DNA from: Apostichopus japonicus
Lineage: Eukaryota > Echinodermata > Holothuroidea > Aspidochirotida > Stichopodidae
DNA length: 64,000 bases
Direction: 5' to 3'
Assembly (NCBI RefSeq): GCF_037975245.1
Contig: NC_092568.1
Coordinates: 34,690,501-34,754,500, forward strand
In this document: piece by piece, positions 1-13,100 of the stretch
Position numbering within the stretch: the first letter of the stretch is position 1
Layout of the letters: every line of letters starts with the position of its first letter
Made by a program: the position numbers and the translations under genes
The notes under the pieces: generated by a model
Told to the model about the DNA's origin: nothing
Databases searched by the model: none
Seen by the model: only the letters and a program-made list of their open reading frames with translations

Positions 1-986
1 TTTCTAGGTACTAAACACTTATTGTGATATTTTGTGAAGAAAAAGCATTCCATACGTGTCCCTGTCTATTGTGTGTTTTTTTGATTCCTTATACTTGCCC
101 CAACCCCTTCCCTTGCCCACAAACAAGAAGAGACCAATTGATAGTTACTGCCAGTCACAAATGACTGCTCCATGAACATGTAAAGTTTGTCTGACTCTGT
201 AGGTACAGTAGTCATCGCATAACTAGAAGAATACAACTTCACAGACAAATGAGACACAGGGACAAGGATTGGAAACAGAAACAGCTTTGAGATGAGATTC
301 ATCACTTGGCAGACTCTAGTTCTGAAGATTAAAACACTGAGTAAGACCTTTAAACGAGACACAACACACACTTCCATCTTTAACTAATATGATAGAGACC
401 TTTGTGTTAACAACTCCCTCCACCAGCTGAGATAATTCTTGCTTTATTTGGAAGGTTCCCTAGTATTAAGGTTATAAGCCTGGATTGCTATCTTTATGTA
501 AATCTGTGATGTCATAGCACCACAAGGCACTGAAACCTTTTACTCCTCTTTATTCCTCCATCCATGTTTTCAATAAAATAACATTCACAGTGTTGACGAA
601 AGCAAAGCCGACACGCGGTCACATAAAGAGCTTCCATATTTTAGATTTAACATTTGCAAATCCCATCTCTATGATGCTAAGTAGATGCCACAAAAAAAAA
701 AAGAAGAGAAAACCATAAAATGCCTTTAAAAATATGTGGCTGGATGATGTCATATTTAGACTTGTTTAAGTCTTCAGCCTTGTTTTGGAACAATAAGCTT
801 GTAATATCGCACTCCCCACTGGTAAAATAAAGTTTCTCCTAGCTGTTTTGAGATGATATTCATCTATATCTCTCCCCAATGATACAATGAAGTTTCTCTT
901 AGTTGTTTTTGGTTGTTCATCAGGTTTATTGGAGTTCCGTGTCTTCTTAATCTTAATCCCACCCTTGCAATAACTACAAGTTTTAC
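1..986. other. Intron of PPP2R3C, no coding content recognised
   Basis: Follows the exon 8 donor on the minus strand. The expected C-terminal exons of PPP2R3C are not visible here. No repeats or RNA genes recognised. Confidence 0.6.
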
Positions 987-1123
987 CATTTCACCGTCGT
1001 ATGTGAGGCATTCCTGGAAAACTCGATCCAGAAACACGTCCGTCAGTGTGTTGGTGCCGTACTTTGATAATTCTTCCTTGCTGAGCATACCATTGTGATC
1101 CTTGTCAAGATTTAGATATTGAC
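987..1123 (-). CDS. PPP2R3C: PPP2R3C exon 8 with EF-hand loop
   Basis: Encodes QYLNLDKDHNGMLSKEELSK and onward to FLDRVFQECLTYDGEM. The D-K-D-H-N-G-M-L-S-K-E-E segment fits a calcium-binding EF-hand loop. Acceptor CTTTACAG, donor ATG|GTAAAA. The next expected residues (DYKTYLDF in vertebrates) are not found leftwards in the window. Confidence 0.95.
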
Positions 1124-4100
1124 CTGTAAAGAATACATCAAAAAGGGAGAAGTTGCACAACTTTACGGTGATACACTCTAAGATGATCACAATTTTCTAT
1201 ATTAATCAAACAGTATAGAGGCTAACTGACTTCTCTCTACAAGAAGTCCTGCTAAGATCCAAACATCAGCCCCTCGTACTTACTTATATATTTACCTATG
1301 ACAGGCATTTTACAATTTGTTAAGTGTTTTTCTCTTTCTTGATATATATCATATTCTCAGTATGAACTGGAAAGAACATAAATGTTACAGCATTGTAATA
1401 AATGATGGTATTGCAGTACTTTGTAATAATACTGATACACCTTGTACACGTTACACCATTTCAAACTCTATGACATCCTTCCAGCATTTTCCAATTGTAT
1501 ACATAGCATATTGTGGTGCTTTGCACTGGCCATTCAAATCTGGATTCAAGTCTGAGACGTGTAATGTATTGAAGGCAATCCGACTTCTGTTTAGTTTCAC
1601 CTTTGGCCTTGATTCATTCCAAAAACATGCAACTTGAACATTTGCAGTGTCTGGTTATTTCAGGACAAAAAAATGAAACACATTTTCTACTGTACAGGCT
1701 AGACTTCCATCTAGGTTTCAAGTAACCACCCAGTTTGGGACAATGTTTTCTATACTGTAGTGTCATGTCCCGCTTCAGAGCACTCGTATTGTCAGTATGA
1801 GCAGTATGAATATAACGCTTTCTATCAGATCAAGGTTAGGAACTGTTTACACTGTCAATACCAGTGCTTTGAGAGCATGATATTAATGTGCGGTGTAGAG
1901 AGGTATTAGCATTAGGAAATTGTCCCAATTGGCTGAAGTAACCAGCAGGGTCACGAATATTCAACAGCATCAGATCACTCAAAGCAAGTCTTACTTTTGA
2001 AGTGTAATGGTACCTTTTGGTGTGGTTGATGGGAAAGTCTGTGTCATTGTGTGCAAATTATATTAGATTTTGCTAATTCATAGCAAAAGAGTGAATAAAA
2101 TTGTTGCTAATAAGTAATGTGATTGTGGTGTACCTGCCAGCACAGAAAGGCATGTTTATTGTTGTCATGTTACTTTGCTTTGCGCATTTTTATGAAAGGT
2201 CGTTATCATATGATGAGCTCAGAAGTCTTGCCTTGTATAACTTTAGGCATGTCACAATGCACAACAAGTTCTCTTTAGACTTGCTTACACATCGTCAATG
2301 GGTATTTTTGGTTTTTAATATTTCAGTGTATAATCTAAGGACTTTGTCATACCATAGACCCTCAGAGCAGAGGGTGCAGAGAACCAGTTGGATTCCTGTG
2401 CATCTTTGGGAAGTTCTTCATCCCTCAGTTCTAAGAGATCATCGAGAAAGCTGCACGCTAAAATGTCCTGAATCTTGATTTTACCTGAAAATGAAACAAA
2501 ACAAATGAAACAATTAACGGCTCAATTCATTGTTTAACAACATAAATTTGTTTTTATTGTTATCTGGAATAATCACATCTCCAACCGGTCACAAAGAAAC
2601 GAGAAGATATGAAAGAATTCTCATCCACAGAGATATGGCAAGTTACATGTTCCTTGCTAGTGTAGACATTCATAGAAATCAGAGTTTCAAGATAGTTTCA
2701 AGTAGCAATCTGGTTTTTTGCTAAGCTTGTGTCTGCTTGGGCAACATTTTGAATTTTTGATCTCTTTTCTTTTACTGCACTGGATCAAATTGGCAGACTC
2801 ATGTTGGTAGACACATGCTGAAAAAAACTGTTGCAGCAGACACTGATGAATGTAGCATGTCAGCTCCCATTTTGAATCATTATGATATAAATGATCTCCT
2901 CAAAATCAACACCCTCTGTATCACCGATGCACTCTAATACTTTTGTCCCTTGCCCAGCGTCCTCTCATCCCAAACACGTTCCACTCTTAATAATAATATT
3001 TGCTTTTTATAGAGCGCTTTATACCAGCGATAGGTCTCAAAGCGCTTTTCAGACGTTATATTACCCCTGGTCAATGATAACCTGTCCCAGAGACAATCCC
3101 TCCAGTCAGCAGCATTTATATACTGCGCCCAATGACAAGTTACCTCACAGATACCCATTTAACCCCTGGGGGAGAGAGGCCAATTGGCCACCACGCTCTC
3201 GCATCCATCTCTATCAAAAACAAAATTATGAAAGAAAAGACAGCCATCTTTTTGGATACTGTACCTGTTCTCATGGGATCGAGGAAAAAGAAGAACTTCC
3301 TCACGGCAGTGCAGACGTAGAAGGAATAGAAAGATTTCTCCAAACCGTCCAGCTGTGGCAGGGTTGGAATCAGCTCCAGAATGTAATTTTCGAGATCCTG
3401 CAAAAGAAACGAGAATACTGAAAACAATCTGCAACAAATGAAAATCACTATTTAATATCTAAAAAGTCATTGACTGTGCACATAACATCTCACGCCATTT
3501 AAATACAGCTCAAACTATATATCGCAGCTCCGCTTTCTGTTCAGGCGGATGCTCCAAATCTTGATAACCTATATTTACTGGTTGAAACTAAACATTCACA
3601 CTTAGTCTAGCCTTAGTGTAGGTACAGACTTACAGTAGTATGACTTACACAATAAACTGATTATGGCTTTCTTTTGTATGCCAGTACTATTACTAGTGAT
3701 TGGAACGAAGCAAAATTATACAGATGCACTATAAGCAAACTTAAAGCAGCATCAATGTGACATAAGATAGGAAGACACAAAATCGTCAAGCAGTTTTTCG
3801 TAGACTCATTTTAACGGAAGAATATTTTTCGATGAAGGCAGTAACTGCTAAGGAGGGACGAGACATTCACTTAAATATGTTCAAACCAGACTGTGTTTAA
3901 AAATGTGTGAAACAACAATTTGGAAATTTGGGAAGCAAAACTTCTACTGACATACTTACGTATACTGAACCAACTGTGAATGGTTTGATTACCCTAATTT
4001 GGAACGTCTTTTACAAAACTTACTGATTCCTTGAGGTACCCTTTGCCGTCAACATCGTAGAGACTGAGACCGATTCTAGTTTGGTGGAGCCAAACTTTCC

Positions 4101-7100
4101 TCATCACGTAGTTGAAGAAATGCATGATGGATATCCTCCCATAGGGGTCGTTTTGTAGGAGCTTTGAGAAGACTGTCGCTGAAAAGAATGGTCTGAAGAA
4201 AAGAAAAAAACACTGAAGCATTTATCTTGAAAGGTTAAAGAAAATAAAACAAAACACATATTGGTTTGATTGTAAATCGTTTTTGTAAGTAAGGAAGGCA
4301 GACAGCTTTAAAGCAGAATTCTGTGTTTTGTTGCCGTTTTCCACTTTTTTGACAAGTCCATCAAGTTTTTTACATTTATCAATCACAAAACAGCAAACTA
4401 AGATATAAGCCAAGTTTTTTCCCTGCCAAAAGTGTTAATTGGCGAGTAATTAGGACATTTGTAGATAATGACAAAAGTGTCTTCCGACAAATTACACATT
4501 TAATATTAATCGCATACAGTTCCCAAACCCACAAGTTTGAATTCAACCAATCAGAGATGCAGGTTTAGTTATGAGCCGTTGCTTCAAATAGATTCCAAAT
4601 GTCGAGTTGGTAACTTGGTACAACCAGCGAGCTGGACTCTAACAGCTCCCTGGTACAACTGCCATAGACAATCTACACAAATCAAGCATGGTGTTGTATT
4701 ACGTTTTGGCCAATGACGTTCATAGCTTTTAAATATTCATATTATGGGCGAGGTTTATTTGAATCCCAATGGAAAATATCTTCGAGAAAAATAAAGTTGA
4801 AAGTTGTAAATTTTTCGACTTTTACGCCACCATTTGAAGTAAGATTTGAATAAATAAGCTAGTTATGTATGTTGTTATGGCATCGTGGAATCAGTGAGGT
4901 TGAGAAAAACCATAGAAAAGGATGCAAAATGCTGCTTTAATACTATAACCAAAGAAAAAAAGAAAAATATTCCTCTTTGAGATTAGATGGATATCCCAAA
5001 CAAAGATTGTTGAAATTTCTGTTGTTTGTAGGACCAAATGAATACAGCACTTCTTCGCACACAACGATAATTAGTGATAGATCATTAAATATCATTCAAT
5101 TTTCACAAACTTATCATTTCAAGACATGTTTGTTACATATTTCAGGAGACACAAACCCATAATATCATCTTTACCTTAATGTCAAAGAAATGAAAAAAAT
5201 AAAAAATCTCTCCCAAACAGCTAAGGAATATCTTGCATGGACCTAGTTTAAAGGTCATGTCTTGAGGTTGTCATTTTGAAGAAAAAAATTCTGAAATGTT
5301 CTCTTTGTTTTCTCACTTCATATTTTTAAAGTAGAATGTTATCAGTGTTTGACACTGAAACCAAGGCCAGTACTAGGTCATATTTACAAAATTCAACACT
5401 TTAGATTCAGCATACAGTGCAAAATTGACATAAACAATAAAATAAATAAAGAGAAATTGATGTACATGTGACTGGATGATGTCATAATTAGATTTGAATG
5501 TAGAGTAACATTATATCACCCTGTGATCTGTGATATCTTCTAAAAGAAATAAGATGGGGCATTCCTGACATTTCATAGAAGTTGTTAAGCATACTTTTCT
5601 CTTTCATACAGACAAATGATGAAGGTTGGAGTTGTACTATCTCCTTAAATTACATGCAAGCTCATGCAATTCATTTCATCTCTGGGAATTGGATGATCAT
5701 GGTTTTTTTTTTTTGACAATGATTGAAATGCTAAGCTCCCTGGAAGATATATCTTATATCAAAATTTATTGCTGACTGACTTGAAATAACCTTATTTGGA
5801 CCCAGTTACAAGACGAGTGTTAGCTCAGTGGTTAACGCCGGTGCCTTTCAATCATAAGGTCCCCGGTTCGAGTCACTCTCAGATTAACGTATGTCGTCCA
5901 GTTACAGAGTTGTTGACAATTGACAATTCATAATTACGGACGTTAAATATGAATGTAAGAGACTGACTTCGGTCAGCTTGCGGCTGATAAGCCAATGAGG
6001 CTTCTTCGCAAGTTCCTGCTTGCAGGAGGATCTAAAATACATACATACTAGTGTTTGCACGGGTTATCCGGGTACCCGGGAACCCGCCCGACGCAATACT
6101 ACCCGGTTCCTAATTTATTACCCGAATCCTACGCAAAGTGTGATTTAAAAAAAAAAAATTTCAAACCTACGGTTAGGCAGATTTCCCATTGACTTATTGT
6201 GGTGTTAGGCTAATATATGTGGTCGACGATAACAGCATTAACGAAGGTACCCGCCCGACGCGATACTACCCGGTTCCTAATTTATAACTCGAATCCTACG
6301 CAAAGTGTGATTTAAAAAAAAAATGCAAACCGATGGTTAGGCAGATTTCCCATTGACTTAGTGTGGTGTTAGGCTACCATGTGGTTGAAGATAACAGCAA
6401 TAACGAAAGTATTCCATGGATATCTTATAACTGCGTCACAATTTCAGCTAATAAAAAATGGCTATGCTAGATTACCCCATTGACTTAGTGTGGTGTTAGG
6501 CAACCATGTGGTCGAACGTAACAGCAATAATGAATGTTTTCCATGGATATCTTATAACTGCGTCACAATTTCAGCGAATAAACAGATGGTTAGGCTTAGC
6601 TAGATTTCTCATGCATTGACTTAGTGTGGTGTTAGGCTACTATGTGGAAGAAATTATTATTTATTCATTCGTTTATTTCATAGAAGGAAAGGCTGATAAG
6701 GAATTTTACGACATGTTTATGGATTATAGACGGGATAACTAAAAAATAATAATCGAAAGTGGCTTTTTACTTATCGTGTATTCCAAATGCGATCAAATTG
6801 CGCGAATCGCGTAATCTCGCGGCTAATGCGAACCCTGGGCCTGCATAATAGATAGTAGTAGTAGTAACAACTGAGCTAAAGGGATATTTTATGGTCTGAT
6901 CCAATAGACGTGGAGAGCAAGCATAAGCAGCGGCGGCAGTGCGATCTTAACAACATTACTACTAATTAGTAGCATGGAGGTAAAACAGAGTAATGTTAAT
7001 TATATTAAGTAATTAACAAGTTTATGACAGAAAAAAAGCAAAAAGAAATTATTGAGGAAGGTTTTATACCTTACCTTACACATACGTTTTTGAGCATGAA

Positions 7101-10100
7101 AACATTGTCAGTAAAGAATATAATTCATTTACTATAGCATCCAATATGTAATTTCTTGAAAATCGTGATACACGAGGGTAAACAATTTTTTTCCCGGGTA
7201 CCCGGATACCCGACGGGTGACGGCTCTCGGGTACCCGGTTCCCGATTTTTGGACCCGTGTAAACACTAATACATACATACATACATACAATAGCCAGAAT
7301 ATACTTACTTGCATTTTGTTCCTGATGCTGCTGCCACCTTCAAGAAGTCTTCATAGTTGATCATTTGGTCTTCACCGACTAAAGGTGGTGTGTGGTGTTT
7401 GTCTAATAGATACCAGAGGTTTTGCAGTTCTTCATTATCAAGCAGCTCTCTGCTTCTTCTCTGCAAAAACACAGCCCTGTGTGGAAGACAAAATTGACCT
7501 GCATAGAATTCAATGGGTTCAACAACAACAACAAAAATCAAGATTGAGACCTGTAAAATGAAGTGCAGATTGGAAGATTTGAATTGTATCAAACTCTGAC
7601 AAGCTGTTTTCCTTACCATATAAATTCACTGCAGTTATGGTGGCATACATTTAGCTGAAAGTTGGCTACAAGTTTTGTTTACATCACAAATGTGGACATC
7701 AAGGCCAACAAGCTACAGTATGTTCATACAGTAATAGAACATGCAGATAAGCAAGGCATCGCATTATGTTAGCACCATTACTATATTCAGGAAAAAAAGT
7801 TCTTATTAAGAAAAGAAATTTTCAGCTATTATTCTTGTGCTATGTTTCTGTATCTATTTTTCAGAACTTAAATACACTTGAAGAAACCCAGCTGTTTTAC
7901 AGTAAGTACCCTGAATTATATAAGCATGCTCGACTTACTGAAAGGTTCATATTACAAATATAATACTCTTTTAGCTTTGACGAAAAAAGAAGATCATGCG
8001 TCTTACCTTGATTCCTCTCTCAATTTCTGTAATAGGACTTCATCTTCTCCCGGAAGCTGCAAGAGCAAAGGTTCACTAGTCAATAATTTAATCTGTAATG
8101 AATAAACTGAACAGCTGGTACAGGTAACGTAACTTTAAGGCTGGTACAGGTAGCATAACTGAACGGCTGGTACAGGTAACCTAACCTAATAGCTGTTACA
8201 GGTAACGTAACTGAACAGCTGGTACAGGTAACGTAACTGAACAGTGAACAGCTGGTACAGGTAATGTAACTGAACAGCTGGTACAGGTAACGTAACTGAA
8301 CAGCTGGTACAGGTAACGTAACTGAACAGCTGGTACAGGTAACATTACTGAACAGCTGGTACAGGTAACGTAACTGAACAGCTGGTACAGGTTACGTAAC
8401 TGAACAGCTGACAGTACGGGTAACCTAACCTAACAGCTGGTACAGGTAACATAACTGAATAGCTGGTAAAGGTAGCTTACGGTAACTGAACAGCTGGTAC
8501 AGGTTACATAACTGAACAGCTGACCGTACGGGTAACCTAACCTAACAGCTGATACAGGTAACATAACTGAACAGCTGGTACAGGTAACATAACTGAACAG
8601 CTGGTACCACTTAACATAACTGAATAGCTGGTACAGGTAGCGTAACTGAACAGCTCTTACAGGTTAACATAACTGAACAGCTGGTACAGGTAACGTAACT
8701 GAACAGCTGGTACAGGTAGCGTAACTGAACAGCTGGTACAGGTAACGTAACCTAACAGCTGGTACAGGTAACATAACTGAACAGCTGGTACTGTACAGGT
8801 AATGTTACTGAACAGCTGGTACAGGTAACGTAGCTGAACAGCTGGTACAGGTATCGTAACTGAACAGCTGGTACAGGTAACGTAACTGAACAGCTGGTAC
8901 AGGTAACCTAACTGAACAGCTGGTACAGGTAACGTAAATGAACAGCTGGTACAGGTAACGTAACTGAACAGCTGGTACAGGTAACGTAACTGAACAGCTG
9001 GTACAGGTAACGTAACTGAACAGCTGGTACAGGTAACGTAAGTGAACAGCTGGTACAGGTATCGTAACCAAACAGCTGGTACAGGTAACCTAACTGAACA
9101 GCTGGTACAGGTAACGTAAATGAACAGCTGGTACAGGTAACGTAACTGAACAGCTGGTTAGTGTTCAACCGATTAACCTAATCGGAATCGGAATCGGTAC
9201 GAATATTGCATAATCGGAACATAATCGGAATCGGTAAAAATTACGTGGAATACCAGTTATGTGATACCGATTATTCAAAAACATATGGAAGGTGAAAATA
9301 TCATTATTCAAAAACATATGGGAGTTGAAAATATCAACTGATGTATTAGGTTTGTTCTTTTACTACGAAATATTAAAATAAGATATCCTCTATACGTCTT
9401 TCACAGTGTATACTTTCATCAAATTAAGCTGCCAGGGTCGCCGATTTTGCTTCCCTCGTGGTTAGTGACTTCATATTTCTTGGCACAGTAAGCATAGCAG
9501 CAATACCAATTTCGCGAATTAACGAATGTGCTGGACAGGGTAGGAAATAAGCGGGGGCGATGGGCGATTCGCCCTCGCAAGTGCTAAAAAGACCTCCTTA
9601 AAGCACAATTACGAGTGCGAAAAAGAAAAAAGAAATATAAGAAAATCGCCCTCGTTATATCAGGTGTCTGTGTAAAATTAATTGTGACATGCGTTTGCTT
9701 TAGCTAGGAATTGCAGTTGCAGCGCGAATCGCGCAAACAGTTTTCACATCTCGCATCAAATTTGAAGCAGTGCGAGAGGGTCGCGCACAATCACCGGGAA
9801 TTTCCCGTGGCAAATTACGGCCTGCACGAAGCAATTTCAGTACCAGCGAAAATAACCTAAAATCCTCACAAATCTCCGACCACATGGTAGCCTTACTTCA
9901 CACTAAGTCAACTGCATGGAAATCTAACCTTGCCATCTGTTTATTCGCTCCAGTTGTGTCGCAAATAAAAAATAAAAATATCCACGGAAACTGCAATCTT
10001 CGACCACATGTTAGCCTAACAACCACACTAAGTCAATGGGAAATGTAGCCTAACCATCAGTTTGCAAAAAAAAAAAAAAAAAAAATGCGTAGCTTAGTTT

Positions 10101-13100
10101 ACAACTTTCAATTTGCTGGAAATCGGCATTTGTTTGGAAGGTACTGTAAGTGATATGTCTTAAAGAGGGAATGTTATATTTTATATTGGAGTAGTTTCTA
10201 GTTGTTATTATTTCTTTACATCAATCTGGTATAACATTTTAGAGTAATTTTAAACAAGATACGATGATAAAATTTGCTTTTCAGTTTGATTGGCCTAAGC
10301 TTACATTTTCTAATTGAACCTGAATGGAGTTAAATAGGTAACGAATAGGTATGTTTAACTTCAAATTCGTAACATTTCTATTTGTCCTTAAACGGTATAA
10401 TACTGAAAATAAGTACAAAATAATGTCGGAATGAAGGCAATATGTCATTAAAATTTACACTTTGGTAAAGATTGAAGATGGATGGTTTGTCTGAGATACT
10501 TTTTGAGATCGATATTTTGAGTAACTATTCTTAGCCCATTTCAAGCCATTAACAGGTGACATTCCCGTCGAGGTGGTTAGGCCATTCCCTTAGCACAGTG
10601 CTGACTAGGTAGGATGTCATATTTCCGTATTTTGGAAATTTAAAAAAAAAAAAAAACTTTTTTTTTTCTTTCCGAGAAACTCCAGAGGTAATTTGGTTTA
10701 TACAAAATGATAGCCTACCTTAGAGCATTGTATAACAACGAAGCAAAAGGAAACAGGGGAAAATCACAACAATAATTGTTTCTGTCAAACTTTATTGCCG
10801 ATTTCGTATAAACGGGATATTTTCTCATTTTCAAATAATCGGAATCGGAATCGGAATCGGTACGATTATGAAAAAAATAATCGGTAATCGGTATTTTCTG
10901 TTATGCATAATCGGTTGAACACTACAGCTGGTACAGGTAACGTAACTGAACAGCTGGTACAGGTAACGTAAATGAACAGCTGGTACAGGTAACGTAACTG
11001 AACAGCTGGTACAGGTAACGTAACTGAACAGCTGGTACAGGTAACATTAGTGAACAGCTGGTACAGGTATCGTAACCAAACAGCTGGTACAGGTTAACGT
11101 AACTGAACTAACTACAGGTAACGTAAGACCCAGCACAGGAGGGTACCCATAACTAATCACATGCAACTACGTGCACAATCCAGGTCATTTTTTCTAAATA
11201 CTGTAAGATCTAAGAATTTAAGTTGTAATGTACAGTACAGCTAAACTTCTCCTTTGAACATATCTCAGTAGATTATAAGAAATAGATACTTCCTAGGTTA
11301 AAAGTTTTGGGTCACAAAATAATTAATATTTCATGCTACATGCAGCAGACCAATATCAAGCTAATACTTTATCGATTTCAAAAAAATACAGAACACTGGC
11401 TGGAAAATTGTTAATAAATATCATAATAACAATAAGAAGAAGAACAACAACAACAACATTAATAATAACAATAATGTTATGAAGAACAAAGAATACATGA
11501 TTGAAAGTTCATTAATACACAGTGATCAATGCTTCACATCCTGACTGATTACCTAACTTCAAATTCTAGTTCAAGATCTGAATAGGTGTTGTATTTTCAG
11601 CTCACTACAGACATAGCATACACTTACTGTGTCATCAAATGTCACTTAGCTAATGCAGTGTCCACCATGATGTTCTTAGCCATTGGCTGGGAGGCAAACA
11701 CCTGTGCTTCCTTACTAGATGCAATTGACCACTTTCTCCTTTTTCATCTTACCTTGTAATAAAACTTTGGTATGACACCGTAGCTTTGGTCGTTACCAGA
11801 AGTATCTGGTCGTTTCATCTCTACGTAACGTCTGGTAAATATTTCCATCTCCTTGGCCTTCTTGGTCTCTTCATCTTCTGTAGAAAATGCTGAAAACAAT
11901 TTAATTCTGTGAACTACAATAGCACAAGAACTGATAGTTTGCACATTGCTATGGTTCAGCAGTATATAGTACAGCAGCTGCCTCTTTTCAAGGAAAAATG
12001 TCCTCATGGTCAAAGTAATTTAAAAGAAAAGCTTGTCACATGATGTATTTCTTTTTCTCAGCCCTTCTTCATGATGTAAAGTAGCCAAAAACTAGTTGTG
12101 GTCATTGCAGATGGTTTATAGTGAATTTTGATGCACATAAAGAATGATTTCTTCTCACAAAGGGGTTTGTACAAATGACAGGATTGTGCTACCATTTAAG
12201 TGTTGGTAATTCTAAAGAATCCACACATACTGTATTTTGATTTTTAAACCATTGCAATTGCAATGAAGATTGGAGCTCTCTGTGTTCATATTTCATCTTG
12301 ATGAATCCTGTATGCAAAACTTCCGATTCAGGAATTATACATGATTTGTTCTGAATTATATAAATGACTAAAATGTTTGTGTACAACCGTATAGTTTCAC
12401 AGTATAGCTCTTAAATACTAAATAGCCAGGTAAATTTGATAATTTTAATGTCTAAACCTATGCACAAGTCCAGGAGGACGGAATAATGCAGGATATACAG
12501 TAGGTACTGTACAAAGTTGATGTCAGTGAGTAAACTTGTATGAGTTGTATTTACACCTACTGTACTGTACTGTCAGCAACTACACAAATTCCATATTGTA
12601 CAGTACAGTATTTCAATATATACGCATATCCTGGCTACTGTATATACACAAGAATGACAATGCTGGTTGAAATTTCTTAAAAAATCTATCAAAATCAAAC
12701 TAAAGCAGAGCTGAAAATTAAGATTTATTATAGGAAGAAAACTGCAAAGCCTGCAAACTGATGGCAACACACCTAAAACATTTGCAAAGTTTTCCATGTT
12801 GTGTATTACGCTTCAAATTTAATACCCGATGGTTATTTATATAAGCAGAATCTAGTTATGAAAGATAATTTTGGTTCTGCATACAAGTGTTTCCATGTAC
12901 AGTATGCCATAATCATAATGCAAGTATAGTCTAGGGCTAGGCAGTATTGCTAGTGCTATAGGCCAGAAGCAAGTTATATCTTGCCATTTTTCAAATATGC
13001 AGTTTCAGCTGCCAGGTATATAACATATTGCATTTTTGCCTCAAAGAGACACTACTTAAATTTACAGGTAGTAATGATATAGTTCAAAGAGAAGGTTTGA

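Noticed and set aside
1..986. Remaining PPP2R3C exons
   Set aside because: Looked for the C-terminal family blocks on the minus strand and found none; they must lie outside the window.
5812..5881. tRNA gene
   Set aside because: A and B boxes are present, but the stems are weak and it is joined to a SINE body and an ATAC tail.
8805..9168. Long open frames with repeated SCSVTLPVPAVQLRYLYQLF-type peptides
   Set aside because: They are translations of the 26-bp minisatellite and cross an intron of PPP2R3C; no independent coding evidence.
8107..11130. CRISPR-like regular repeats
   Set aside because: Units are contiguous without unique spacers and the DNA is eukaryotic.
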